From Streptantibioticus silvisoli (GTDB lineage: Bacteria; Actinomycetota; Actinomycetes; Streptomycetales; Streptomycetaceae): DNA of 64,000 nucleotides. This document shows positions 31,177-39,981 of this stretch, piece after piece. Each line of letters opens with the position of its first letter. The first letter of the stretch is position 1. The position numbers and the translations under genes are program-made. The stretch covers positions 1-64,000 of the forward strand of contig NZ_JAAGKO020000008.1 in assembly GCF_027947535.2 (NCBI RefSeq), in the 5' to 3' direction. Under the pieces are notes generated by a model, which saw only the letters and a list, made by a program, of their open reading frames with translations, had not been told where the DNA came from and searched no databases.

Positions 31177-31569
31177 ATGTCGCTCGACGTCTCACCGGCC
31201 CTGTTGGAACAGGCCGAGCGAGGCGAGGTCGACGAAGCCGCATTCGTCGACTGCGTCCGGACCTCCCTGCCCTATGCGTGGGAGATGATCAGCTCACTGG
31301 TGGCCCAGCTCAAGGTGGACGGGGGCGCCTTCGCCGACAACCAGACCCCGCCGCCTGACGAGCAGGCGCGGGGGCAGTTGCTCCGGGCGCTCGCCAGTGA
31401 CGCCATCCGCGGCGTGCTGCAACGGCACTTCGGGGTCCGGCTGGCGTTCCAGAACTGCCACCGGGTCGCCGTCTTCCCGCTGGAGGGGCTGGACGAGCTG
31501 ACGTACCAGCGCTTCACCTCGGTCCGCGGTCAACTGCTCAACCAGTCGCCGCTGCTGCGCGACTGCTGA
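31177..31569 (+). CDS. SCO5389-family conserved protein
   Basis: 130-aa soluble protein conserved in Streptomyces next to nucS (SCO5388/SCO5389 in S. coelicolor). It is acidic and helical: SPALLEQAERGEVDEAAFVD, SLPYAWEMISSLVAQL, ASDAIRGVLQRHFGVRLAFQ. It has no transmembrane segment or recognisable motif; function is unknown. The ATG at 31177 has GAGAGGAGA seven bases upstream. It is divergent from nucS across 265 bases, so shared control is possible. Confidence 0.8.
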   Translation: MSLDVSPALLEQAERGEVDEAAFVDCVRTSLPYAWEMISSLVAQLKVDGGAFADNQTPPPDEQARGQLLRALASDAIRGVLQRHFGVRLAFQNCHRVAVFPLEGLDELTYQRFTSVRGQLLNQSPLLRDC

Positions 31570-31856
31570 CCGCGACCCCCCGGGCCGGCCGCCTGCCCGG
31601 ACCGCCCCGCGCCCCACCACACCGCCGCCGACCGTCCGCACCGTCCCACCGCCGCGCCGGCCCCGAGCCACCACGACGCCGCCCCAAGCGGCGACCACGG
31701 CACCGTCCGACAGCGACCGCCGAAGCGGCGACCACCGCACCGCCCGACGGCGCCCCCGAGCCGCGGTACCGAACCGCACCGCGCCGAACGGCGCCGCACC
31801 GCACCACCCACCACCCGTGCTCCCGCCGCCGGCCGGAGCGTGTCCCGCCGGACACG
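31570..31856. other. Low-complexity convergent gap
   Basis: 287 bases of C-rich sequence with short imperfect repeats (GCGGCGACCACGGCACCG near 31690 and GCGGCGACCACCGCACCG near 31726). No gene or clear hairpin seen. Confidence 0.4.
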
Positions 31857-32900
31857 TCAGGCCAGCAGCGGGAGCACGTCCGCGCCCAGCCGGGCCACGC
31901 ACGCCTCGGTCTCGGCGAGGTCGCCGCTGCCCTCCGCCAGCAGGGCGAAGCGCCGGATGCCGGTGCGTTCCGCGGTCGCGGTCAGCCGGCGCGCGCACAA
32001 CGCCGGCGAGCCGACCGGGTGCAGCGAGCAGAGCAGTTCGGTGTACGCCTCGGCGTCCCGCATCGGCCGCCGCCGGCCGTCCACCGGGACGTGCGCCGCC
32101 AGCCCCTGCCGCAGCCAGCCCGGCATGGACTTGCCCAGCGTGTGGCGTGCCTCGTCGTCCCGGTCGGCGATCTGCACCACCCCGGCGGCCACGTGGCAGG
32201 CCGCCACCGAACTCACCCTTTCGGGTGAATGTCCGGCGGCCAGCGCGGTCGTCCGCCACAACGCGGCCAGCTCCGCCTTCACCCCGTCGTCGCAGTGCAT
32301 CCCCAGCAGCATCGGCAGCGCCCGCCGGGCCGCCAGCCGTACGCCGGTGTGCGACGTGCAGGCGACCAGCACCGGCGGGCCGTCCGGCGCCCCGAACGGG
32401 TCGGGCCGCGGCACCACCGGCACCTCGCGGAACCGGTACCGCGGCCCGTCCGCGCCCACCCGCGGCTCGCGCAGCCAGCGCAGCAGCAGGTCCAGCGCCT
32501 CCGGGAACCCCTCCTCGTACGCCGTCAGCCCGCCGCCGAAGACCTCCAGGTCCTGCCACGGGCCGCCGCGCCCCACGCCGAGGGTGAAGCGGCCGCCGCC
32601 GGTCAGGTGCAGCAGCGCCGCCTGCTCGCCGAGCGCCACCGGATGCGCCGTCGGCAGCACGCTGACCGCGGTGCCCACCGTGATCCGCCGGGTCCGCCCC
32701 AGCAGCAGCGCGGCCAGCGTCACCGCCGACGGGCACACGCCGTACGGCATGAAGTGGTGCTCCGCCAGCCACACCGCGTCCAGCCCGGCCGCCTCGGCCG
32801 CCTCCGCGCTGCGCACCGTGCGCCGCAACGCCTCCGCGTGCCCCTGGCCCGGGAACTGCGCCGAGAGCGCGAAGACCCCCAGCCGCACCGGCTCCCGCAT
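31857..32900 (-). CDS. LLM-class flavin-dependent oxidoreductase (luciferase-like)
   Basis: 347-aa bacterial-luciferase-family barrel. Typical parts: RLGVFALSAQFPGQGHAE at the start, EAAGLDAVWLAEHHF, RRITVGTAVSVLPTAHPV, LLHLTGGGRFTLGVGRGG. FMN or F420 is the expected cofactor; the sequence alone does not tell which, and the substrate is unknown. The ATG has GTGAGGAC upstream. It appears monocistronic. Confidence 0.88.
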   Translation of the reverse strand: MREPVRLGVFALSAQFPGQGHAEALRRTVRSAEAAEAAGLDAVWLAEHHFMPYGVCPSAVTLAALLLGRTRRITVGTAVSVLPTAHPVALGEQAALLHLTGGGRFTLGVGRGGPWQDLEVFGGGLTAYEEGFPEALDLLLRWLREPRVGADGPRYRFREVPVVPRPDPFGAPDGPPVLVACTSHTGVRLAARRALPMLLGMHCDDGVKAELAALWRTTALAAGHSPERVSSVAACHVAAGVVQIADRDDEARHTLGKSMPGWLRQGLAAHVPVDGRRRPMRDAEAYTELLCSLHPVGSPALCARRLTATAERTGIRRFALLAEGSGDLAETEACVARLGADVLPLLA

Positions 32901-33171
32901 GTCCTCACCCCTGCCGTACCGTCCGCCGCCCGGAAGGCCCCGGGGTGCGGAGACCGCTCACCGTGTTCAACGCCCGACCCCTGCCGAGGGCACGCCGGAC
33001 CCCCGGATTTCTCAGACCAGGTGATCTTCAGACGTAATGACTGGACGGTTCGGCGCCGCCCCGGGGCGCGGTCCGGGGCCGGTCGTACGGCCGGCCGGGG
33101 GTTGGCCGACCGCGCCGCGTGCCGCGTACGCTGGACAGCGCCCAGCCTCGACCCCCGCCCGTGAGGTTCCC

Positions 33172-33486
33172 GTGTCCCCACGCCGCAACCGCCCTCACCG
33201 GGCGGCGACTTCACCGGAACGGAACGACGACGACCGGCACGGCCTGGAGCGCTCCGAGACCTGGCAGGACGAGGAGTGGGTCATGCGCCCGGTGGCCGGC
33301 AGCGCCGGCAAGACGTACCGGTGCCCCGGCTGCGACCAGGAGATCCCGCCCGGCGTCGGCCACGTGGTCGCCTGGCCCGAGCACCACGGCGTCAACGACC
33401 GCCGCCACTGGCACCGCGCCTGCTGGAACGCGCGGGACCGCCGCGCACCTCGCACGCAGCGGTCCCGTAACGCCCCGAGGTACTGA
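33172..33486 (+). CDS. Small Cys/His-rich protein, conserved hypothetical
   Basis: 104 aa. The second half YRCPGCDQEIPPGVGHVVAW to DRRHWHRACW has a CxxC and a HWHRAC, a likely zinc-ribbon-like site. The first half is basic and disordered. Relatives in Streptomyces are sometimes labelled ATP/GTP-binding, but I see no nucleotide motif. GTG at 33172 with GTGAGG upstream is chosen; a TACGCT -10 box lies near 33126. A nucleic-acid role is a guess from the zinc-like site. Confidence 0.75.
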   Translation: MSPRRNRPHRAATSPERNDDDRHGLERSETWQDEEWVMRPVAGSAGKTYRCPGCDQEIPPGVGHVVAWPEHHGVNDRRHWHRACWNARDRRAPRTQRSRNAPRY

Positions 33487-33495
33487 CGGCCCCCG

Positions 33496-34434
33496 CTACA
33501 CGTCCCGCTTGTCGAGCACCGCGTACGCGCCGCCGAGGGCGACCGCGGTGACCGCCAGGAGGATCCATAGAGGGTCCCAGCCCTGGGGACCGGTGGACAT
33601 GAACGCATTGTCGTACAGCGTGGCGATGCCGTTCGGCACGCAGTACTCGATGAGGGCGTTGCGGACCGGTTCCAGGCTGTTGCCGGCCATGAACAGCGCG
33701 AGGATCAGCGGCAGGAGCACCAGGCCCAGCATCGTGGTGATCGCGCCGGCCGAGTGCCGCAGCATGGTGCCGACAGCCAGCGACAGCAGCCCGAGCAGCG
33801 CCACGTAGAGGCCGATGCCGACGGTGGCGCGCAGCCACTGGTCGGTGGTCGGCGCCAGCATCCCGCCCAGGGCCTGCCCGTGCCCGCAGGAGACCTGCTG
33901 CGCGCCCGGCGTGGCGCACATCGGCGGGGCCGGAACGGCGCCGGCGCCGTTCCCGCCGGTGAGCAGCGCGGAGTCGGCGAGCGCGACGACCGCGGCGGCC
34001 ACCGTCGTCGTCACGAACGCCACCGCGCAGAAGACCAGCGCCTTCGCCGTCAGCATCCGCGACCGCGACGGGCACGCGGTCAGCGTGGTGCGCATCATGC
34101 CGGTGCCGTACTCCGAGGTCACCACCAGCACGCCGAGCGTGATGACGCACAACGAGCCCAGCAGCACGCCGAAGAACCCGGCGGACAGCGCGGGTTGCGG
34201 GGACAGGTCACTGGTGCCGCTCATCACACCGGCGACCAGCAGACCGATGCCGATCACCAGCACGAGCAGGACGCCCAGCGTCCACATCGTCGAACGCACC
34301 GTGCGGATCTTGGTCCACTCCGAGCGCAGCGCGTTGCCGAGCCCGGTGGGGGTCACCGGGATCGGCGAGGTGTAGCCGCCGGGGCCCGCGCCGTCCGGCC
34401 AGGGGGCGGTCGGTGCCTGGTAAGGGGTCGTCAT
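33496..34434 (-). CDS. ABC exporter permease (cassette A)
   Basis: 312-aa permease with about six transmembrane helices: MWTLGVLLVLVIGIGLLVAG, LLGSLCVITLGVLVVTSEYG, and others ending GGAYAVLDKRDV. The N-terminal RSEWTKIRTVRSTMWT is the ABC-2 permease signature for families where the substrate is usually unknown. The ATG is one base after the stop of its ATPase (TGAGATG), so translation is coupled. A large outer loop holds several cysteines (MCATPGAQQVSCGHGQ). It is paralogous to the permease at 36953-37729. Confidence 0.88.
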   Translation of the reverse strand: MTTPYQAPTAPWPDGAGPGGYTSPIPVTPTGLGNALRSEWTKIRTVRSTMWTLGVLLVLVIGIGLLVAGVMSGTSDLSPQPALSAGFFGVLLGSLCVITLGVLVVTSEYGTGMMRTTLTACPSRSRMLTAKALVFCAVAFVTTTVAAAVVALADSALLTGGNGAGAVPAPPMCATPGAQQVSCGHGQALGGMLAPTTDQWLRATVGIGLYVALLGLLSLAVGTMLRHSAGAITTMLGLVLLPLILALFMAGNSLEPVRNALIEYCVPNGIATLYDNAFMSTGPQGWDPLWILLAVTAVALGGAYAVLDKRDV

Positions 34435-34435
34435 C

Positions 34436-35764
34436 TCACGCGTCCTCGGCGTCGGTCGGCTTTTCGGCGGTCGGCCGCGCCCCGGCGGCAGCCGCCGGCG
34501 CCCCGGGCGCCTCCGGCCGCGGCGGGGTCTGCGGTGGCGTCTGCGTCTGCGGGTCGGCGGCCTGCGCCGGTACGGCGGCGACCTGCTGCGCTGCCGGCGG
34601 TGACACCGGCTGCGGCGGCATGGCGGCGACCGGCTGCGGCGCGGGCTGCTGCGCGGGCTGCGGCACCGCGTACGGGTTCGGGGCCGGGTTCGGGGCCGGG
34701 TTCGGGGCGGCGTACGGGTTGTGCGCCGGGGCCGGCGGGCCGGCGTACGGGTTCGGCGGGGCGAACGGGGCACCGGCCGGTACCGGCCCGCCCCCCGCGA
34801 CGGGCGCGCCGCCGTACGGCTGCGGCTGCGCCGGGCCGCCGCGCGGGTCCTGCGTGGAGCGGTAGTCCACCGCGCCCTGCGTCAGGCGCATGTACGCCTC
34901 CTCCAGCGACGCGCTGTGCGGCGACAGCTCCCACAGCCGGACGTCCGCGGCGTGCGCGATGTCGCTGATCCGGGGGAGTTCCAGGCCGGTGACCCGCAGC
35001 GCGCCGTCCGGACCGCCGGCGACCTGGCCGCCCGCCTCGCCGAGCGCCGCGGTCAGCTTCTGCGCGGCGCCGTCCTCGGCCGGGGTGCGGACCAGGGCGT
35101 AGGCGGTGGAGTTGCGCGCGATGAACTCCCGCACGCTCAGGTCCGCCATCAGCTGGCCGCGCCCGATGACGATGAGGTGGTCGGCGGTCAGCGCCATCTC
35201 GCTCATCAGGTGGCTGGAGACGAAGACCGTGCGGCCCTCGGAGGCCAGGCCCCGCATGAGGTTGCGCACCCAGTGGATGCCCTCGGGGTCCAGGCCGTTG
35301 ACCGGCTCGTCGAACAGCAGCACCTGCGGGTCGCCCAGCAGCGCGGCGGCGATACCGAGCCGCTGGCCCATGCCGAGGGAGAAGTTCTTCGACCGCTTCC
35401 CGGCCACCTCCCGCAGCCCCACCATGCCGAGCACGTCGTCGACCCGGCGGGCCGGCACCCCGGCCAGCTGCGCCAGGCACATCAGGTGCTGCCGCGCGCT
35501 GCGCCCGCCGTGCACCGCCTTGGCGTCCAGCAGCGCGCCCACGTGCCGCGGCGCGTTCGGCAGCTGGCGGTACGGCCGGCCGCTGACCGTCACCTCGCCG
35601 GCCGACGGCGTGTCCAGGCCGAGGATCATCCGCATCGTCGTCGACTTGCCGGAACCGTTCGGCCCCAGGAAACCGGTCACGACTCCGGGGCGCACCTGGA
35701 ACGACAAGTCGTGCACGGCGGTCTTGTCCCCGTAGTGCTTCGTGAGGCCACGTGCCTCGATCAT
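34436..35764 (-). CDS. ABC exporter ATPase with long Pro/Ala/Asn-rich tail (cassette A)
   Basis: 442 aa. Residues 1-300 are a normal ABC ATPase: Walker A GPNGSGKST, signature FSLGMGQRLGIAAALLGDP, Walker B VLLFDEPVNGLDPEG, switch His in SSHLMSE. The last 130-140 residues are low complexity, with NPYA and NPAPNPAPNPYA repeats and QPQP runs, unusual for an ABC ATPase. The ATG at 35764 is chosen over the open frame to 35821; GAGAGG precedes it. It transports an unknown substrate with the permease downstream. Confidence 0.88.
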   Translation of the reverse strand: MIEARGLTKHYGDKTAVHDLSFQVRPGVVTGFLGPNGSGKSTTMRMILGLDTPSAGEVTVSGRPYRQLPNAPRHVGALLDAKAVHGGRSARQHLMCLAQLAGVPARRVDDVLGMVGLREVAGKRSKNFSLGMGQRLGIAAALLGDPQVLLFDEPVNGLDPEGIHWVRNLMRGLASEGRTVFVSSHLMSEMALTADHLIVIGRGQLMADLSVREFIARNSTAYALVRTPAEDGAAQKLTAALGEAGGQVAGGPDGALRVTGLELPRISDIAHAADVRLWELSPHSASLEEAYMRLTQGAVDYRSTQDPRGGPAQPQPYGGAPVAGGGPVPAGAPFAPPNPYAGPPAPAHNPYAAPNPAPNPAPNPYAVPQPAQQPAPQPVAAMPPQPVSPPAAQQVAAVPAQAADPQTQTPPQTPPRPEAPGAPAAAAGARPTAEKPTDAEDA

Positions 35765-35957
35765 GCTCCGCCTCTCGGAATGGCCGGTGAATGGCTGGGG
35801 CAGCGCGCCCCCGTAAGGCATAGGAGGCTACCGGCGCCGGCATGGTTCCCGCCGAACGGCTCCGGCCCCACCGGTGGCGTAACGTCACTGCTGACCCGGC
35901 GTCAGTTGCCGGTCCCGGCGGGCGGCGGCACCGCGCCCCGCCCCGGCCGCCCCGGCG

Positions 35958-36956
35958 TCAGCTCCGCGTCATCAGCTCCGGCTGGCGCAGCAGCCAGCCG
36001 TCCGCCGTGAAGGCGCGGGCGGCGGCCGTGCGCACCGCGGGGTCGGCGGCGGCCCGGGTCACCCAGGCGCGCGGGTCGGGGCCGAGCAGGTCGCGCAACC
36101 GGGCGGAGCGGGCGAGCAGGTCGCGCAGCAGGTCGCGCTGGCCGGTGGCGGGCAGCGGGACGCCGTCCGGGGCGAGGACCCCGTGCCGGTTGACGTACAG
36201 GTCGCACCACGGTGGCACGGTGCCGTCCGGCAGCGTGACGGGGAAGTCGGCGGCGGGCAGCCGCACCCGCCGGTAGTTCGGCTCGGTGGCGTCCACCACC
36301 GCCAGCTGCTCCGCGTCCAGCCAGGTCACCACCACCCGGGCGGTCCCCGGCCCGGCGTACGGCGCGGCGCCCACGTAACCCGACGCGCTGACGTGGGCCG
36401 ACACCCCGACGCCCAGCCCCTCGACGGTGGCCGGCACCATCGGCACGACCACCGCGACCCCGGCCGACAGCAGCTTGTGCCGGGTCTGGCCGGGCGAGGC
36501 GTTCGACCCCACCGCCAGCACCGGCACCCGCTCCCCGGTGCCGGGCCGCCCGTCGCCGGCCAGCAGGGCGTCCAGCGCGGTGCCGTCGGCGGCCGTCCAG
36601 CGGCCCACCGCGGCGGGTCCGCCGTCCGGCGGGCGCAGCGCCAGCAACTGGTCGCCGCGCAGCAGCGCCGGCCACGGCACCGGGCGGCCCGGATAGCTCA
36701 GCGGATCCAGCAACGGCACGCCGTCCAGCCCGAGCGCGGCCAGCCCGGTCACCGCCTTACCGCTGTCCGCGTCCCGATACCGGCCGCGGGCGCTGTCGCT
36801 CGCCCGGGCACCGCGGTCGTTGCCGCCCCGCTGACCGCTCCCGGGTCCGGCACCGCCGCCCCGCTCACCGCCCGCGCCCCCGGACCCCGCGCCCCCGGAC
36901 CCCGCGCCCCCGGACCCCGCCGGCCCGTCACCGTCCCGGTCGGCGGCTGCCGTCAC
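35958..36956 (-). CDS. Conserved hypothetical protein after ABC cassette B
   Basis: 332 aa, not recognised. The first 55 residues are Gly/Ala/Ser rich (GSGGAGSGGAGSGGAGG). The rest is an alpha/beta domain: PVLAVGSNASPGQTRHKLL, VPMVPATVEGLGVGVSAHVS, ARVVVTWLDAEQLAVVDATE, PPWCDLYVNRHGVLAPDG. The VLAVGSNASP segment is vaguely like the gamma-glutamylcyclotransferase YGSL loop; that is only a hint. GTG at 36956 overlaps the stop of the upstream permease (GTGA), so it is the third gene of cassette B. The open frame extends to 37796, but that part overlaps the permease. Confidence 0.7.
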   Translation of the reverse strand: MTAAADRDGDGPAGSGGAGSGGAGSGGAGGERGGGAGPGSGQRGGNDRGARASDSARGRYRDADSGKAVTGLAALGLDGVPLLDPLSYPGRPVPWPALLRGDQLLALRPPDGGPAAVGRWTAADGTALDALLAGDGRPGTGERVPVLAVGSNASPGQTRHKLLSAGVAVVVPMVPATVEGLGVGVSAHVSASGYVGAAPYAGPGTARVVVTWLDAEQLAVVDATEPNYRRVRLPAADFPVTLPDGTVPPWCDLYVNRHGVLAPDGVPLPATGQRDLLRDLLARSARLRDLLGPDPRAWVTRAAADPAVRTAAARAFTADGWLLRQPELMTRS

Positions 36957-37729
36957 GCGTCCCTCCGCTTGACCATGACGTAGCCGCCGAGCAGGGCCGC
37001 GGCGACCCAGGCGGCCATGATGGCCAGGCCGGTCCACGGTCCGTAGGGGCGGCCGCCGCCGTCGCCGATCACCATCATGATCCGCTGTCCCGCCTGGTCG
37101 GGCAGGTAGCGGGCGACCTTCTGGGTGGCGGAGACGTTGTTGAGGATGTTGGAGATCAGGAAGAAGAACGGCATCAGGATCGCCAGCGACAGCAGCGGCC
37201 CGCGCAGCATCGCCGCACACCCCATGGCGAACATCGCGATCAGCGTCAGGTACAGCGCGCCGCCGAACACCGCCCGCAGCACGCCCGGGTCGCCGAGGTC
37301 CGCGCCGTGGTCGCCGAGCGCCGCCTGGCCGACGAAGAACGTGACGAACGAGGTGACCATGCCGACCACGAACACCAGGGCGGTGGCCACCGCGATCTTG
37401 GCGAACAGGAACATCCCGCGCTGCGGCACCGCGGCCAGCGAGGTACGGATCATCCCGGTGCTGTACTCGTTGGAGACCACCAGCACCCCGAAGACGATCA
37501 TCAGCAGCTGACCGAGGCCCATCCCGGCGAAGCTGACGTACGTCGGGTCGAACGTGACCTGGTCGCCGGGGGACATGCTGTGGAAGTTGCGCGCCGACAG
37601 CCAGGAGATGAGCAGGCCCAGGCCCACGGTGATGACCACCGCCAGGCCCAGCGTCCACCCGGTGGAACGCACCGACCGCACCTTGGTCCACTCCGACCGC
37701 ATGACCGCCGGTGCCGTAGCCATCGTCAT
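36953..37729 (-). CDS. ABC exporter permease (cassette B)
   Basis: 258-aa ABC-2 type permease with six transmembrane helices and the start VMRSEWTKVRSVRSTGWTLG. VFGVLVVSNEYSTGMIRTSL matches the same segment of cassette A, showing common descent. The ATG overlaps the stop of its ATPase (ATGA), and its own stop overlaps the next start (GTGA), so the three genes form a tight operon. Confidence 0.88.
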   Translation of the reverse strand: MTMATAPAVMRSEWTKVRSVRSTGWTLGLAVVITVGLGLLISWLSARNFHSMSPGDQVTFDPTYVSFAGMGLGQLLMIVFGVLVVSNEYSTGMIRTSLAAVPQRGMFLFAKIAVATALVFVVGMVTSFVTFFVGQAALGDHGADLGDPGVLRAVFGGALYLTLIAMFAMGCAAMLRGPLLSLAILMPFFFLISNILNNVSATQKVARYLPDQAGQRIMMVIGDGGGRPYGPWTGLAIMAAWVAAALLGGYVMVKRRDA

Positions 37730-38841
37730 CGCGTCCCCCCGCCGTCCGCACCGGAACCACCGCTGTCGCCGCTGCCGCCGCCCGCACCGGGACCACCGCT
37801 GCCGCTGCCGGAACCCCCGCGCGTCCGGCCGCCGGCGCGCCACTGCGCGCCCCACGCCTGCTCCGCGGCCGGCGGCGGTGGTGGCGGCGCGCCGTCGGCG
37901 TGGGGCGGTGCGGCGGCGCCCGGGGCGCCGTCCAGCGAGTGGTACTCCACCGTGCCGGCCGTCAGCTGCATGAACGCCTCCTCCAGCGAGGCGTGCTGCG
38001 GGCTCAGTTCGTGCAGCGTGACCCGTTCGCGGGCCGCCAGGTCGCCCAGCACGGCCGCCTCGGTGCCGTCGACCTCGAAACTGCCGTCGGCGGCGGTCCG
38101 CGCGGTGATCCCGGCCGCCGCCAGCACGTCGCGCAGCCGTTCCGGCATCGGGGTGCGCAGCCGTACGAACGACCGGGAGTTGTCCGCGATGAACCGGGCC
38201 ATCGAGGTGTCCGCCAGCAGTTTGCCCTGGCCGATGACGACCAGGTGCTCGGCGGTCAGCGCCATCTCGCTCATCAGGTGGCTGGAGACGAAGACCGTGC
38301 GGCCCTCGGCGGCCAGCGACTTCATCAGGTTGCGGATCCAGTGGATGCCCTCCGGGTCGAGCCCGTTGACCGGCTCGTCGAACATCAGGATGCGCGGATC
38401 GCCCAGCAGCGCGGCGGCGATGCCCAGCCGCTGGCCCATGCCGAGCGAGAAGCCCTTCGGCCGCTTGCGGGCCACCGACGCCAGCCCCACGGCCTCCAGC
38501 ACCTCGCCCACCCGGGAGGTGGGGATGCGGTTGGACTGCGCCAGGCTCAGCAGGTGGTGGTACGCGGTCCGGCCGCCGTGCACCGCCTTGGCGTCCAGCA
38601 GCGCGCCGATGTCCTTCAGCGGTTCGCGCAGCCGCCCGTAGTGCTGCCCGTCGATCGTCACCCGGCCGGCCGTCGGGTGGTCCAGACCCAGCATCATCCG
38701 CATCGTGGTGGACTTCCCCGAGCCGTTGGGGCCGAGGAAGCCGGTGACGATACCGGGCCGCACGGTGAACGTGAGGTCGTCCACCGCCACCTTGTCGCCG
38801 AAACGTTTGGTCAGCCCCTGGAGCTCGATCACACCGTTCAC
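37726..38841 (-). CDS. ABC exporter ATPase with Gly/Pro-rich tail (cassette B)
   Basis: 371 aa. ABC core: GPNGSGKST, GFSLGMGQRLGIAAALLGDP, ILMFDEPVNGLDPEG, SSHLMSEMALT. The final 70 residues are Pro- then Gly/Ser-rich (GSGSGSGGPGAGGGSG), parallel to the tail of the cassette A ATPase but with different composition. GTG at 38841 is the longest start; GTG at 38832 (giving MIELQGLTKRF) aligns better with the paralogue start MIEARGLTKHY. A terminator for filP separates it from the next gene upstream. Confidence 0.88.
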   Translation of the reverse strand: MNGVIELQGLTKRFGDKVAVDDLTFTVRPGIVTGFLGPNGSGKSTTMRMMLGLDHPTAGRVTIDGQHYGRLREPLKDIGALLDAKAVHGGRTAYHHLLSLAQSNRIPTSRVGEVLEAVGLASVARKRPKGFSLGMGQRLGIAAALLGDPRILMFDEPVNGLDPEGIHWIRNLMKSLAAEGRTVFVSSHLMSEMALTAEHLVVIGQGKLLADTSMARFIADNSRSFVRLRTPMPERLRDVLAAAGITARTAADGSFEVDGTEAAVLGDLAARERVTLHELSPQHASLEEAFMQLTAGTVEYHSLDGAPGAAAPPHADGAPPPPPPAAEQAWGAQWRAGGRTRGGSGSGSGGPGAGGGSGDSGGSGADGGGTR

Positions 38842-38870
38842 GCTAGGCGACTACCCCATCCCGCGCACGG

Positions 38871-38906
38871 CAAGGCCCCCCACTCGTGGAGACGTGGGGG
38901 GCCTTG
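38871..38906 (-). terminator. Terminator after filP
   Basis: Perfect 13-base arms (38871-38883 and 38894-38906, CAAGGCCCCCCAC on the plus strand) with a 10-base loop, 38 bases after the filP stop and before the ABC operon. Confidence 0.85.
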
Positions 38907-38943
38907 GCGTGCGGTCGTGCCGGGCCGGTGATCCGGCGGGGCG

Positions 38944-39879
38944 TCAGCGGCTCTGCTGGGCCGGGACGCCGCGCGAGATCGGCTCGTCGTCGGTGTTGCC
39001 GACGGCCGCCACCGCGGCACCGGTCAGCGTGGCCAGCATCTCGCGGACGTTGGTCAGCTGCGCGTTGATGCTGTCGCGGCGGTTGGTGAGCGCCGCCAGC
39101 TCGCGCTCGGACTCGCTGCGGATCCGGTCGGCCTTGGCGTTCGCGTCGGCGACGATGTCCTCGGCCTGGCGCTGGGCGGTCTCCACCGTCTGGCGGGCGC
39201 GGCGCTCGGCGTCGGTGCGCAGCTTCTCCGCCTCCAGACGCAGCTGCTCGGCGCGGTGCTCGATCTCCGCCAGGCGCTTTTCCGCCTTGGCCTGACGCGA
39301 CGCCAGGTCGCGCTCGGACTGCTCGCGGCGCTTGGCCAGGTTGGTCTCGAAGTCCGCGGCGGCCTGGGCGGCCTTGGCGCGGGTCTCCTCGAAGAGGGCG
39401 TCCGCCTCCTCACGCTTGGCGGCCGCGTCCTTGTTGGCGTCCGAACGCAGCTGGGTCGCCTCGCCCTTGGCCTTGTCGACGATCCGCGCGCCCTCGTCCT
39501 CGGCCTTCGCCTTGCGCTCGGCGGCGAACGACTCGGCGTCGGCGCGGACCTGGTTGGCGGCTCCCTCGGCCAGCTCACGGTGCTGCTCGGAGGCGCGGCG
39601 GGCCTCCTCGCGCAGGTCCTTCGCCTCCTCCTCGGCCAGCCGCAGGATCTTCTCGACGCGGGCGCCGAGACCTGCGTAGGACGGCTCGGCGTCGTTGATC
39701 GCCGCCTGGGCGTTCTGCGTTTCGAGGTGCAGTTCCTCGATGCGCTTCTCCAGCGCGGTGATCCGCGCGAGAGCGCTGTCACGGTCGGCGACGAGCTTGG
39801 TGATGCGGTCGTCCACCTGGCCGCGGTCGTAACCACGCCGCACGAGCTCGAAGCCGAAGGGGGATGAGGTGTCGCTCAT
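38944..39879 (-). CDS. filP: FilP-type coiled-coil cytoskeletal protein
   Basis: 311 aa (S. coelicolor FilP, SCO5396, is about the same). It starts with the DivIVA-like FELVRRGYDRGQVDDRIT, then a nearly continuous coiled coil (about 20-280) rich in Ala, Glu, Arg and Lys, ending in a short non-helical tail (NTDDEPISRGVPAQQSR). FilP forms a lattice behind the hyphal tip, binds DivIVA and stiffens the apical wall. Its gene follows scy on the same strand with a 102-base gap; a TAGGAT -10 box (minus strand, 39920-39925) suggests its own promoter. AGGAA lies before the ATG. Confidence 0.95.
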   Translation of the reverse strand: MSDTSSPFGFELVRRGYDRGQVDDRITKLVADRDSALARITALEKRIEELHLETQNAQAAINDAEPSYAGLGARVEKILRLAEEEAKDLREEARRASEQHRELAEGAANQVRADAESFAAERKAKAEDEGARIVDKAKGEATQLRSDANKDAAAKREEADALFEETRAKAAQAAADFETNLAKRREQSERDLASRQAKAEKRLAEIEHRAEQLRLEAEKLRTDAERRARQTVETAQRQAEDIVADANAKADRIRSESERELAALTNRRDSINAQLTNVREMLATLTGAAVAAVGNTDDEPISRGVPAQQSR

Positions 39880-39981
39880 GGGGTTCCTGTCAATTCAGGG
39901 CGGTGAGGTGATAGGGGGAATCCTAGGCGGGCGGACGGTGAGTCATCGAGTCAATGTCCGTTACATCTGAAGATTGTCAAC

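Noticed and set aside
35958-37796. A single 612-aa protein joining the cassette B hypothetical protein and an upstream part
   Set aside because: The upstream part lies over the permease in another frame. A GTG overlapping the permease stop gives a natural 332-aa start.
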